Positions 35,901 to 49,120 of a DNA stretch of 64,000 nt are shown here, in pieces. The DNA is from Acorus gramineus (taxonomy: Eukaryota; Streptophyta; Magnoliopsida; Acorales; Acoraceae): assembly GCA_030737835.1 (NCBI GenBank), contig CM060853.1, positions 17,542,895 through 17,606,894 of the forward strand. Direction: 5' to 3'. The number at the start of each line of letters is the position of its first letter. The stretch's first letter is position 1. The position numbers were made by a program, and so were the translations under genes. The notes below the pieces were generated by a model that worked only from the letters and a program-made list of their open reading frames with translations, was not told the origin of the DNA and searched no databases.

Positions 35901-38900
35901 ATCTGAATCAATTAAATCTTCATCTTCAAGCTCTCTTATTTCTCCTCATCTGAAGAAGACCTGAAGAATCGAAAGAGACATACCGGGGTGAAGTTGCTTT
36001 GTTGGAGGGTCGCCGGTGCTTCGCCGGGAGGGTCGCGGGGTGTCGCTGCTTCACCGAAGGAGAAGACACAAATGGGAGTTAGGGTTTCTCTCCTTCCCCC
36101 TTTCAGTCGATTTTTTATTTTTTAGTTTAGTGGTAATCGGGACAGACTCGGATCTGTATACCTGAGTAAAAGAAAAAAATATGTGTTGAACCGCCTAGAC
36201 CCGCCTAGGCCCGATTAATCGCCGATTTTACGCTGGCCGCCTAGACAGGCCGACTAGGCCCTCAACGGAGCGGGGAGGCCCCGCTTATGCCTAGGTGGCC
36301 GACTAGGTGCTGCCTAGATGATCCATTTTTTAGAACACTGAATGTGATTATTCTTGTTTTTATTTTATTTTTTTTGGTGTGAAAAGATGTAGGTGTGATC
36401 ATATTAAGAGAAAGAAAAGGCCCCTGGATAGAAGGACTTGAGGGATCTATAAGCAAAATAAATAAAACAAGGGAAAGATTGTTAATAAAATAAAGTAAAC
36501 TCCATCAAAACAAAACCACTCTATTTAAAAGGGTGTGCTCCATTCCGCACTACCTGAACCATGCGTTGCCCTCAATGGTGGAAGGTGTCTCCACATCTAG
36601 AAGAAATTGGACTCATGATTTAAAGTAAAGAGATCGCCGCCGTTGTATTCTCCACATACTCTCTCGTGATTGAAAAGGCATAATGTAGTATTCTTGTTAT
36701 AGCTGGTTTATCTCTCATGATGTTCCATGTCTACAATGTGTTTTTTTTCTTGTTGCATTATAAATCAACAACTAGATTTTAGAGGAAAAAAGTAGTGTAG
36801 TACTGTTAAACAACATTGATATTATTACCTTGAACTATTATTTCAACCTTTTAGTTCAGGATTTTTTGCATATGTACCCCTGAAAAATGTCATTTTATCA
36901 AAATACCCCAGGTGAATTACTGTTTCTAGCTATACCCCTCAAAAGGGTTTAAATTGTGCATGAATGCCTTTTTGAAGGGTATTACTGCAAAAATTTTAAA
37001 AATTATATTGTGCAAAAATACCCCTTTAAAGGGCATAAGCCCTTTTGAGGGATATCGCTGGAAATAGAGTTTCAAAGGGGGCATTTTGACAATATTAGGG
37101 TTTTTTGAGGGGTGTATATATATGCAAAATTCCCTTTATTTTTTTTCTCGTACAATCAGAAGGATGCTGATCATACTAGCCATTAATGGCAGATTCTCCA
37201 CGCGATTCGGTACAATATATTGAATGGTCTCCTACATCCTGTCCCCGTGCTCTACTAATTGGCAATTACCATGGGAGAGTAACTGTATGGACTCAGCCTT
37301 CTCATGTAAGTTGGTAAACTCCTAATCATTTTTTCCATGATCTTTTTCCTTCCTTTTTTAGCCAGCATTTTTCAGATTGCAACCCAATGCATTCAGGAAG
37401 AGCTGTGCATGTCATTACTCTACATTGAATTTGATCAATTTCTCTTTGGCCTTTTCTACTTCTTTGTAAAAATTAAAAACTTTGTTCCATGCATACCATT
37501 TTTTTTAATAATAGTAACCAAAATGTTCCAGTGCATTCCTCATCACATGTTTATATCTAGCTTTAAATGTTTTTATCCCTGATTCAGGGTCCTGTTAATC
37601 TGGTGCGAGATGCCAGCTGCTGGAAGTGTGAACATGAGTGGCGACAAGATCTTGCAGTTGTTACCAAATGGTTATCAGGGATGACTCCGGTATGCAAGAT
37701 TTTCAGCTTTACTTCTTATATGTCTACAAATTGTTTACATATTCTGCAAAGCAATATTCTGAATGTATTAATACTAAGTTATGTCTAATATATGCTAGAA
37801 TTTCTGCTTTTCCCTTCCTTATCCCAATGCTCTATAGTATTAAATGCACTAATGTCTTAGATGATCACACCCTTCTTTTATCAGATGCGTATGTCTTTTG
37901 TTCTGCGGCTATATAATTTTGCCTAGATTTTAAACATCTATGTTTTAGAGAGGCAAGATGTGATACTATGGACTGATGTCGTAGTTAAAGTATATTACTG
38001 TTTTTTCATTTGGAGAAATGGTAATTACTGATTTTCTTTAGGTCAAGTTCTAGCCAAGAGTGGAAAGTTGGGAACTCTACCACCATTAATTCTACTAGAA
38101 TTTAAATTGGGTACAGTTCCAGTAAAATAAAATAACAAAAATACAAACTGAAATCTGGATGCCCAGTAGCTAAGCAATCTACATACCACCTCCCCCCCCA
38201 GAAGCCCAAAAATAAAAATAAGAATAAGGAAATCTATATATTGGACTGAATCAGCAATCACGTGGCCCTGTTTGTCTCTTTTGAATGTTCTATCTTCCCT
38301 ATTGCCTCCTTCCCTTATCTTAGTGTACATCCACGGATCCACCTGCTCCAGCAATGAGATTCACAAAATGAGGTTGATTGTATGCTGAATTTTCATATTA
38401 ATTGGGAACATCATCTGGAGTCCATCTTCCGTTGAATTTGGTTTTGTAATGCTTTACATAATGTGCATTACAGACCAGCCTTGATTGATATCATCCTTGA
38501 AAATGCACACCATGTTTTGATCAGCCAATTAGGAGGAGTACAAATCCCTCCCCTGCCAGGTGTGCATTGGGGTTGGGAGAAGGGGGGAGGCCCAGTCCAC
38601 CCTTATTTTCATTTTGGGAGTGTGTAGTAATCTCATTTTGCTTGGATTTTTAAAGCCCATTTGTGTTTCTTATTGCTTCATGTAGATATTTTTTGATATA
38701 TTGTTCTCTCTTAGCGATGTGCTATAATTGTTTTTGATATATTGACCTTGAGCACAGTATCGATGGCTTCCTTCAAATTCTAGCAGTCCAGTGAACTCAA
38801 AGTCAACTTTTGAGGAGAAATTTCTATCCCAACAACATCAAACATCAGGTCTTTAATATGTTTATTCTTCATTTTGCTTAGTTGCTCTATAAGCTTATAG

Positions 38901-41900
38901 TCGATTGTAACTCATGATACCTGATAGTGATTTTTTTTTAAATTCCAGCCAGATGGCCAAACTTTCTGTGTGTTTGCTCAGTTTTCTCATCTGGGTCTGT
39001 ACAACTTTACTGGTCTCAGTGGCCTCCCACTCAAAGCGATCGTGTTCCAAAATGGTTTTCTACAAGCAAAGGGCTCTTGGGAGCTGGGCCAAGTGGTATC
39101 ATGGCTGCTGATGCCATCATTACCGAAGCTGGAACCATGCATGTAGCAGGTGTTCCTCTTGTGAACCCATCAACCGTTGTTGTCTGGGAGGTTATGCCTG
39201 GACCTGGAAATGCATTTCCAGCGGTTGCTAAGACGAGCATAAGTAGTGGAATTCCACTACAACTGAATCCCCCATGCTGGACAGGTTTTGCTCCCCTGGC
39301 TGCATATTTGTTCAGTTGGCAAGAGTACTTGGGATCTGAAGAGAAACAAGGAACAAAGCAAACAGATCAAGAGCTCAATGAAAAAGTATCACTTCACTGT
39401 TCGCCTGTCTCAAATTTTTCTGCATATGTGAGTCCGGCCGCTGCTTTATCTGCTACCACCACTACATGGAGTTCTGGAGTCACCTCAGTCGCTTTTGATC
39501 CCACTCGTGGAGGATCAGTTATATCTGTTGTGATAGTTGAAGGTAATCTATGTTCATGTGTAGTTTGGGGCCAAAACGCTTCCCATATTTCTTGCATTTT
39601 TTCTGACTTTTTTTAAAATATCCAACTAAAGTTTTAGGTGCTTAATATCTATTTTTGAATCCGATTATCCGAGAGAAAGTGGTTACATTCATTCTGCTCA
39701 TGGAACTTAATTTTGAACCTTTATGAGATTGTTCATGAGAACTAGCCACAGACTCATGTTCGTTGCATCTGTACAGGGCAGTACATGTCTCCATATGACC
39801 CTGATGAGGGACCGTCAATTACAGGATGGAGAATACAGGTTTGGGAATCTTCACTACAACCTGTTGTGCTCCATCCAATTTTTGGAAATCCTGCTTCCAC
39901 ATTTGGTGGTCAGCCACCCATGCAGACGGTTTGGTTGACTAGGGTTAATAAAAGCATTCCACCAATGGGAGATTTAAAATGTCCCCAAGCAGCTGCTTCT
40001 GTTCCAATGATGTCCGATGAACTTTTCTGATTCTAGTACTGAAAAGGCAAATAAGATCACCTTTGATCTTTATGATTTACCAAGCGATGTCCGAATGTTA
40101 GCTCAGATTGTTTATTCTGCCCATGGTGGTGAGGTTGCTGTTGCTTTTCTTCGAGGTAGAATTCACATATTTTCTGGTTCAACCTTTTCTCCCGTGGATA
40201 CCTATCATGTTAATATTGGTTCATCAATTGCTGCCCCCGCCTTCTCATCTACTGGCTGCTGCTTGGCTTCTGTTTGGCATGACACTAGCAAAGACCGAAC
40301 TACATTGAAAATAATTCGTGTCCTTCCTCCTGCTGTTCCTAGTTCCGAAGCAAAGCTCAATTCTGCAACATGGGAAAGAGCTATAGCAGATAGGTAAACA
40401 ACCAATTAATTTATTATGGAATTTTATTATTGCTGGCATAGTGATTCACTAAGTAGTGTGTTTGATTACACAGGTTCTGGTGGAGCCTTTTGGTTGGAAT
40501 TGATTGGTGGGATGCGGTGGGCTGTACACAGAGTGCTGCTGAGGATGGCATAGGTAAGGGTGATATGGCAAAATTTACAAATACTTTATATAGATATTAT
40601 TCAAATTAATTGTCTGAGCCATCAATTATAAAAATTATATAGTGACATATGGAATATATAATTTTCTTTAAAATTGTACTTTTATATATTGTTTTGGATG
40701 AGTAAATAGAAAAATTCCCCTTGTACAATTTCATGATGTTAAGGTTCGGGATTGAGTCCAGATTTTACATGTAACCCATGTGTTGCTTGTCCCATTAGCT
40801 GGCATAATTCTTTTCCACAAGAGAATTCTATGATAAATTTTTTGATGTAGAAAAAGGAAAAAAATCGTTCATTAACCCTAGTTTGACTGCTAAATAGATG
40901 TGCATCTTGTTATGTTTTTTTTCCCTTGCCTATTTGCAAGGCAGGTTTATTAAGCACGTTATGATGTGAATTGAATCTGCAAGCATTTATGGTTTAGAAG
41001 TTTCATCTTGGTAATTATGAAGAGTGCAAAATTTGTAGTGTATTTATATATTCTCATGAGTTTCCGTTATATCCATAAATTATTATTAAATATTATATCT
41101 TTCTTGGAATATGATGTCCTTTTACCTTGAAGCCTGATGAGTCATTTCTTTGTCTCACAAGAATGTGTAGCGTTATATCCCACTCCCTTAAAATTTAGAT
41201 CTACACTTTGATCTATTGTATGGTTAAAGACGGGATGTGTTAACCCCTTTCCAGAGACTTCTCCACTGTACTTAAGCCTGTCAATTGGACGAATATGGAT
41301 CGGATAGGCTCATATCGGTATCCGAACTGGATATTCGAAAAAATATCTGGATCCGATATCCAACGGATATTGGAAGTAAATATATGTATCCGATCCGAAA
41401 ATCATGATTCGGATATGGATAATTATCCGAAAATTCAAAATGAATATGAAATGATTAAAATATCCAAAGATCTAATATCCAAAAATAAAAATTATATATC
41501 TAATATTTGATATACTTTAAAATATCTAATAATTATGTAGTATAAAACATAAAACTCTAAGTATATACATAAAACATTATATGTTTTAGAGTAAAAATAA
41601 AAATAAAAACTCATATTAATCTTAAAAATATAAATATATAATTAAATAAATAATAATATAATAATATTTTCGGATACGGATATTTTTCAGATCGAATACA
41701 GGCATGTACGTATCCGATCCGAAAATTTTTAGATACGGATAATTTTTTCAGATACGGATACAGATTTTTCGGATGTCGAATATTTTCTAAATTTTCATAT
41801 ATGGATTTGGATCGGATACGGATATTTTTTCAAATAATTGACAGGCTTAACTGTACTACAATGTGTATTTTGTTATCCTCTGTTGTATGTTTATGACAAC

Positions 41901-44900
41901 CATTTTGCGAGATTGATTATTGTTTTAGTTGTGATGCATGGTTGGGTTTTTGCAGTAGGGATTGTCCATATGTAATATCTATTGTGACTTGTGATCATAT
42001 TTTATTGAAATTCAATTAATGCCATTACAATCATGTGTAAATATTGTGTTGTGATTTACGAAGATAAGCATGTCTTTGATTAATCTTTTTCCAACTCCCC
42101 CCTCCCTTCCCCCTCCCAACCTGAAAAAAAAGAGAAAAACAGATGTGCATGTCTTTCCATATCTGCATGCTGTTTTTTTCTTCTGGAATTATATAAATCT
42201 TACATACATCTCACTTCTAATGGGTCATGTTTCCTGTTGCACTGAGGAATTTGCTACTTGCATTTTTGCAGTTTATGGTATCGGTGTGATTCTTTCCAAA
42301 TACATTTACCTCTAAAACTGATAAACTGTTGATTATGTTTTGACACTAATGATCATATCATTGTTTCAGTGTCTCTGCACAATGTGATCGCTGTCTTGGA
42401 TGTAGACTTTCATTCTCTCCCGACCATCCAACAGAGGCAGAAGCATGGCCCGGTACGTTTCTAGTGCATCTGCGAGTTATACCTATCTGTTAGCACAGAT
42501 ATGTCCTGCAACATTTATGGCGTATTTCAAAGGATATAAATCAATTCTCTGATGCAATTGAGATTGGATTCTGCATATTAGTGCTTCATGCTTGATGCTT
42601 GTGCAAAACTTACCAAGGTTGCTGTTGGTACACATTGATAATGAAGCATAGGTTTGAAGTATCATTAATGGAAGTATTACAATTATTGATGGAATTGACT
42701 CAACACTCGCCAGGGGAGCATGGAAATGAGTTCTTTTTATGCAAAGATTTGGACTTTTTATATCATTTATTCATATTGACTTTTTTTCCCTTCTGTTTGT
42801 TTCCTTCTGATTCTTGTAGAATATGAAAAGATGCTCTTTGCTAAGACACATCTTACACATTTGTGCTGAGAAGGGATATCATCCAATGATGCTGTTTGCT
42901 TTTCTTGCTTGTGATGGTTAGAGAATATGAAAGGATGCTCTTTGCTAAGAACATCTTCTTTACATATAACAATAGCACTTATGTCCCAGAGTTTGAATTG
43001 TTTAAGATTCTATATGTTGAAAACTGAGGCACATATCCATGTCATTGTAATAAATCTCTTCAGAACGGTTTATTGCATGCTTCCGTGTCTGTTGTATATC
43101 TAATTTTATGGATCAGACCCTGCATGTGGCATTCTTGTAACATATTTTGTTGGGTTCAGACTTTCAGTTGAACCTGTGCTATGCAAAAGCATTTTTTAAG
43201 AATGGTGATGTGAAAAAAATATGCAAAATAATAATTTGCCAATCTACTGCAGTTACAAGATCATTTTTTGGTTTAGGGCTGTTTTCTTTATGTTTTTGCA
43301 ACTTCTGGTTTTAATGCTTTCTGCCGTACCTTAATCCATTACCTATCTGTTTGATATGTTGAATGCATTTTTTTCACAGTAGGGATGAATGGAATTTTCT
43401 GAACTCTATTTGTGTAATTTTTTGCAGAATCTGGACAGGATAAAGTGCAGGCTGTTGGAAGGTACTAATGCTCAAGATGTTAGAGCACTTGTTCTGGATA
43501 TGCAAGCAAGATTGCTGCTTGATATGCTAGGCAAAGGAATTGAATCAGCCCTCATCAATCCTGCAATTCTTATGTCTGAGCCTTCTTGGCAGGCTTCTAG
43601 TGAGATGTTATCAGGCATTGATGGCGAGAAAATGGCAGTTGAGCCTGCTTTGGTTTTATGCATTCAGGTCTGTTTTGCATATTTTGACTGAAATTTTCTG
43701 ACATTTTCTTGTTAATTTTATGTTGCATTTATTGTCCCTTTTCATCTCTTAAAATAACATTTACTTATGTGTTTCTTATTGGGAAGCTGCTCTAAGGAAT
43801 GTAGAAATATATCTTTTCATTTGTAAATTATTGCCATATAAAACCTCAATCCCTGTTCTGCTTGCAAATTGTTCTTTCAGGATGTTAAATAGAATGGTTG
43901 AGGCAGTCTTTGCATGTTTTCTTCCCAGCTAAGTGTGTGATGTTGTGTTTCACCACACCGTCAAAAGCGAAAGAACTGTTTGGGAGTAATAATTTTCAAA
44001 CTTTATAGCCTATTTTGGTCAGGATGATGACTGGAGATCAATGTGCTCAAGCCTATAACCCAAAGAGGTTTTGTATTATAATTGCATTGTTGTGATTGTC
44101 AAACTTTTGTGATTTCTGATTGTGCTGTCTGAACTCTTGAAGTCGTTCCACCTGCTAGTGATTGGACCTTCGTCATATTTGTTCACGTTCTTCACATTTT
44201 CTATGTTCATCTTCTTTTCAAACTGGCAAAAGGTGCAAATGTTAAAATTGAACATCATTGTTCGGCCAACTCTGAACTCATGAAACTTCATAAGCTTATC
44301 TGTCTGATATATTGTTTTTTGAATCTGTTATTCAAATCTTTAATTGGTCATTATCCGAACTTGGATCCATGTGTAAGGAAAGTCTGAATCCACTGGATTT
44401 AGTCAACATAATGAAATTTGAGATGTTTCGAGGATGATAACTGCCAACGCATTACGTAGAATGAAAGAACTGGAAGCAAATCATTAGAAATACTTTATCA
44501 GATTTCATTTTGGGTCCTTTATGTCCATTGATGTGAATTGTCATCATTAAAATAGAATCATGTAGAATTGAGAGGTGCTTTTGGTTGCTGCAATCTGCTG
44601 CAGGCATATGTTGATGCTGTCCTTGATTTGGCTTCACATTTCATTACACGTTTGCGGCGTTATGCAAGCTTTTGTCGTACCTTGGCAACTCACGCGGTTG
44701 GAGTATCTGCTGGTGCTGGAAGCACCCGCAATATGGTTGCAAGTCCATCTAACAGTTCAACATCTGCTTCAACCAATCAGGGTGAGTGAAGATTTTAATT
44801 TTGTGAATTCAAATTGCCTGACATTAATAAAATCATATGGTAACCCCAAATGGAATGAAGTTTGCTTTTTGTACTGTCCTGACATAAGGCAATACAGCTA

Positions 44901-47900
44901 TTGCAAAGTGATTAACAAATTTTCTTGGAGGCCATAGGTTTGACGTCGTATATTTGTCAAGACTGATGAGCTCAAAATAGTTATCTGAAATGATGGTGAT
45001 ATTTTTCCTTCAAAAAATAAAAAAATTGATGGTGATATTAGCTTCAATAAGAGCTTTCTTAATTTCATGTATTCGGAATATGGTGGAAGGTGGTGTTTTT
45101 ATGGGTCTCAGAATAAGGGCAGGCTAACCTTATGTTCTTTATCTTCCAGGTGGTCAGAGTGGAGGTGCAAATTCCACTGGCAACTCTCAAATGCAGGCAT
45201 GGGTTCAAGGTGCTCTTGCCAAGATCAGTAGCACTGCTGATGGTGTTTCATCTTCGGCACCAAATCCTGCAGGTGGACCAGCACCTTTTATGCCAATAAG
45301 TATTAATACAGGGACTTTTCCAGGGACGCCTGCAGTTAGGCTAATTGGAGACTGCCATTTTCTTCACAGATTATGCCAGTTGTTGCTCTTCTGTTTAGTT
45401 TTTAGGAAAAGGCAATCACCTCGCCATATTGGAGGTCCTCAAAAAAATCCTGAATCCAATTTACCAAAGCCTCATCTTGTACCTGGTACTAAGGTGGAAG
45501 AGAGTAGCAATGTGGTGCGATCAACTCCTGCAATGACTAAATTAGAAGAAGGTCAGTCAGGCCGTGCTGGGCAGTTTGTTCTTGGCACAAAAGGGATTGA
45601 AGAAGGTGCTGTAGGTCGGGCTCCAAGATTTGGATCTGGCAATGCAGGACAGGGTTACACATCGGATGAGGTAAGTGGTAGTTCTGTCTCTTGCTAGTTA
45701 TAAAGTTTATTTCTTCAGACTCTCCTTTTTTACATAGACAAAAGGCTTAGTTATTGGCCCCTAGGCCCTATGTTATTTGGGCTAGAAAAGTTCCACTTGA
45801 TTGGAGCTTGTTAGATTTTTCATGTTTTGTTATTTGCCAGTTCACATTGTCCATGTGGAATGCACACTGTAACATGCATTTAGAGTTCATATGTATAGCC
45901 ATAACTAGTCTTCCCCACGCGTGATGTGTATATTATATTTTTAAAAAGTCACCTCTATTTTTTTAAAACCCCCTTAGAACCTGTCAATACATAATGCAAA
46001 AAAAGTGATTTAGAGAATTTTAATCTTTGTATAGATTTATTAATATTGTAACCAGTCAATCTGATCCAATATAACTGACCATTAGATATAATCAATTTGA
46101 TAGAAAAAAATTGTAAAATATTCTATTATTCTATCTTTATCTTAACAAACATATAAAATTCTAAATAGGATAAAAAAATGACAAATCTATATGTTATCCG
46201 ATTGTGAGCCTGACTATCACAATGCTATTCAAATAACCAATAAAAATAACTTAACTTTATATAAATCTAAAAAAAAATTCAAAAGTTTTCAATCTGGAAT
46301 AATCAGTATGACATACTTTTATTTAACACCCAAAATTGAGAAAAAAAATTAGCAAACAAATTTTTACATACGTTGTTAATAATATTAATTTGTAATCTTA
46401 GTAAAATATGATATTTGGAGAAAATATAATATATGGAAAGCCATATATTATACAAATTGTTTTTTGAAATTAAGGATTTATGAAATTCAATAAGATAGAT
46501 TTGACGAATATCATCCTTTAAATATATTGACATTTTATTTTTCATTCTTATCCTTAATAAAAAATAGAGATCATAAAAATTAAGAGTAAAATCGGAAATG
46601 AAAATGTTACAAAGAAACAAAGTTAAAAACTTAAAATACTTCTGGTTACTATATAGATAGATGATGCACCGGTATGTGACCGTTACAGCAGAGAAGTGAT
46701 TTCAGAATTTGAAATCTATTGCGCCATATATATATTGGAAATATATCCTATGGACATGAGTACATGACTAGTCTTTTAGCAATATATTTTTATTTGATAA
46801 CCATACGTTTGCTGCCAAGGATTGTTGTTATTCTATGTTCATTGTGATGGACAATTTTTTTCAAACAAATGTTACAATTTTTATATTTGTTCGATCTATG
46901 CCCCTGAAAGAAAGGAAAATAATAGGAAATTTTTCTTCTTCTTGGCATGTCTAATCAAGCAAAGTTCTATCGTGCAGGTGAAGGTCCTTTTCCTTATACT
47001 TGTAGATCTCTGCAGAAGGACATCATCTCTAGAACATCCGCTGCCTGCTTCTCAGGTAGGCGGAAACGTTGTTAACATTCGCTTGCACTATATTGATGGA
47101 AACTACACCGTTTTACCAGAGGTTGTCGAGGCCTCACTTGGCCCTCATATGCAGGTACATCTATGCTCTTCCATTAAATTTCCCCCAGTTTTCTAATCTG
47201 CGCGTGAAATGAGTCCCTGTTAATTTCACCTCAAATCATTCTAATTTCTAATAGTCGTACAAAATGCAGAACATGCCCCGGCCAAGAGGTGCTGATGCTG
47301 CTGGTTTGCTATTGCGTGAGTTGGAGCTCCACCCTCCAGCCGAGGAGTGGCACAGGCGAAACATGTTTGGTGGACCCTGGTCTGACCCGGAAGATTCGGG
47401 TCCATTGGATGACACAACACACGCACAGTTCACCGGGTCTTCAGATCTATTTGAATTCAATGTGTTAGGAGGGTTTGACAAATATTATGGACCCCAAGGT
47501 CTGTGGCCAAGAAAGCGTAGGCTGTCCGAGAGAGATGCTGCTTTTGGCTTGAAAACTTCTGTTGGATTAGGATCTTTTCTGGGTATCATGGGATCTCGAA
47601 GGGATGTGGTCACAGCTCTTTGGAAAACGGGGTTAGAAGGTGTATGGTACAAGGTGAGGTTCATTCATTTTTTGCATTGTGGTTCATTCATGGTAGTACA
47701 AGCAACTCTTCCATCATGTTCAATGGATCACTGACTGGTTCTTACATGTTTTGAAAATTGTCTGATCTGTTTTTCACATGGCAGTGTGTGAGGTGCATGA
47801 GGCAGACGTCTGCATTTTCATCGCCTGGTGCGCCTAATGCTCTACCTAATGAACGTGAAGCATGGTGGATCAGCAGGTGGGCTTATGGATGCCCAATGTG

Positions 47901-47928
47901 TGGGGGAACATGGGTTCGAGTTGTTTAA
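32904..47928 (+). CDS. MED16: Mediator of RNA polymerase II transcription subunit 16 (MED16/SFR6)
   Basis: Sixteen exons: 32904-33256, 33422-33490, 34044-34132, 37193-37305, 37588-37689, 38758-38848, 38949-39542, 39777-40393, 40474-40553, 42370-42452, 43428-43667, 44604-44781, 45150-45670, 46978-47154, 47270-47653, 47785-47928. All are GT-AG with phases that agree, for about 1277 residues, like Arabidopsis MED16. Landmarks: MSVPELCRNFSAVAWCGRLN, CEHEWRQDLAVVTKW, GLLGAGPSGIMAADAIIT, VAFDPTRGGSVISVV, YMSPYDPDEGPSITGW, ASHFITRLRRYASFCRTL, LIGDCHFLHRLCQLLLF and a C-terminal Cys pair set CVRC/CPMCG. The N-terminal half is the WD40-type propeller. MED16 is a Mediator tail subunit in the nucleus, needed for cold, iron and defence gene activation. 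The acidic first exon is GC-rich. One oddity: in exon 8 the T run at 40023-40026 is one base too long, shifting DEL(S)DSSTEKAN out of frame. Removing one T restores the family frame and all phases, so an assembly error or a rare allele is likelier than decay. Confidence 0.93.
35062..36340. mobile_element. hAT-like non-autonomous element in MED16 intron 3, with another MITE nested inside
   Basis: The left end is CAATGTTCGGAAAAGCGCTA and the complement of the right end is CAGTGTTCTAAAAAATGGAT, the CAGTGTTC-type terminus of plant hAT elements. Flanks are AATGTGAG (35054-35061) and AATGTGAT (36341-36348), 7 of 8 identical, which fits an 8-bp hAT duplication. The right end is rich in GGCCGCCTAGGC-like words. 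No transposase frame. It is 1279 bp long, including the nested copy at 35510-35856. Confidence 0.75.
35510..35856. mobile_element. MITE (family copy 1), nested in the hAT-like element
   Basis: Starts TAAGGGTCTGTTTGGAAACA; the complement of its end is TTTAGGCCCCGTTTGGTTGC. A possible 8-bp duplication is TCTTCATC / TCTTCAAG (6 of 8). It shares most of its length with the copy at 48396-48712. Confidence 0.75.
36859..37133. mobile_element. Foldback MITE in MED16 intron 3
   Basis: Self-complementary from end to end. The left end GGATTTTTTGCATATGTACC pairs with the complement of the right end, GGAATTTTGCATATATATAC. Inside, ACCCCTCAAAAGGG recurs on both arms. About 275 bp, with no coding capacity; I could not fix a target duplication. 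It ends 60 bp before exon 4. Confidence 0.7.
41273..41849. mobile_element. hAT MITE with perfect 8-bp target duplication in MED16 intron 9
   Basis: A 577-bp element with perfect terminal repeats TAAGCCTGTCAATT / AATTGACAGGCTTA, flanked on both sides by ACTGTACT (41265-41272 and 41850-41857). Subterminal regions carry many copies of CGGATA/ATCCGA-type words (GGATCGGATA, GGATACGGATA) on both strands, and the core is very AT-rich. Subterminal repeats are typical transposase binding sites in hAT elements. No open frame of note. Confidence 0.9.
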
Positions 47929-48028
47929 GTTCCCCTTTTTTTGGTTCATCAGTGTTACAAAAAATCTGTTTAGTTTTATGCGTAAATTATTTGATCCTCA
48001 CATGATCAACTGGTCACTATTGTATAAA

Positions 48029-48052
48029 CATATATATATATATATATATATA
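48029..48052. repeat. (AT)n microsatellite downstream of MED16
   Basis: About 12 AT units, 100 bp past the MED16 stop codon, probably in the 3' UTR. Confidence 0.85.
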
Positions 48053-48395
48053 GGAGATAATGGGTTGTCTAGGTATTATTTACATCCCAAAGCCCTTCTG
48101 ATCTCCTAATTGGAGGCTTGGAACTAAAGGCATCATATTCAGTGCTTTTGTTATCGTATGAATCGTTAATGACATGGTGCAGTCTGAGTGTGGACTGTCC
48201 TGGAGGTTTTATTTTTTGGGTACATAAAATGTTATCATAAGGTTTCTGGGACATTTATCATAGTGTATTGTAAAATTTTATTAGTCAAAATGCGAAAATT
48301 CAGTTTTGTGTAATTTAAGCCAAGGTGAAATATCAGTTATGCTTGCATTGACAAGAGCTTGTGTTTTACGGTTGAGGAGGGATTGGGTTCGTGTC

Positions 48396-48712
48396 TTAGG
48401 GTTCGTTTGGAAACACAGATTGAAAAGTAGCTTTTAGAATAAAGTTGCTTTTTAAGATGATTTTAGACTTTGATTTTTTTAGGATGTTTTTTTTTAATTC
48501 AAGAATCAATATTTGAAAGAAGTTTAATGTTTGGCAGAGAAAATTGCTTTTCAATTTAAAAAATTGATTCCGACCAAAAAGCGTTGTTTTTGAGCTTTTT
48601 AAAACACAGATTTTGAGAGAAAAATTAAAAGGAATTCAGCTTTCGATTCTGTAAAAAGCTGTCCCGTTTGGTTGTATGATTTCAGCTTTTCAAAAAGCAA
48701 AATGAGCCTAAA
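48396..48712. mobile_element. MITE (family copy 2), downstream of MED16
   Basis: Starts TTAGGGTTCGTTTGGAAACA and shares GATTGAAAAGTAGCTTTT, TAAGATGATTTTAGAC, AGTTTAATGTTTGG and TGTAAAAAGCTGTCCCGTTT with copy 1 at 35510-35856 in the same orientation. The right end is shortened relative to copy 1 and lacks its GCGCGCTCC segment. No clear target duplication. Confidence 0.75.
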
Positions 48713-49120
48713 CCAAGTTTATGTCATCCAAATCGTTTAATTTTTTTGTCATTAGTTTTCTTGTTAATAAATATAATGTAAAGATAAAAGAGAATTAAAA
48801 GACTGCTAATTTGTTTTTAAGTTTTTTTTTTATTATCTTTTATATTTATTGTTATAATTTTAGTTGAATAAATAAAAACATGTTTAATTAAAAAACTTAT
48901 TTTAATTTTTTGTCCAAATGGTATATTTAAAAAAAAAACAAACTTTTCTATTTGGATAGAGAATTAAGTTATTATAAAGTTTATGATTATTCTAATAATA
49001 AAAAAAGGTAAAGTGATTTTTTTTTTTTTAGTTGTGTTTTGAATTATATTTTGTTGAAAAATGTAATAATAAAGTTTTGTTATTTGAATTAACAGTGCTG
49101 CTACCTAGGCCTCATAAATT
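48713..49120. other. AT-rich spacer, nothing recognised
   Basis: Very AT-rich, with poly-A and poly-T runs. No gene, RNA or bounded element seen. Confidence 0.5.
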
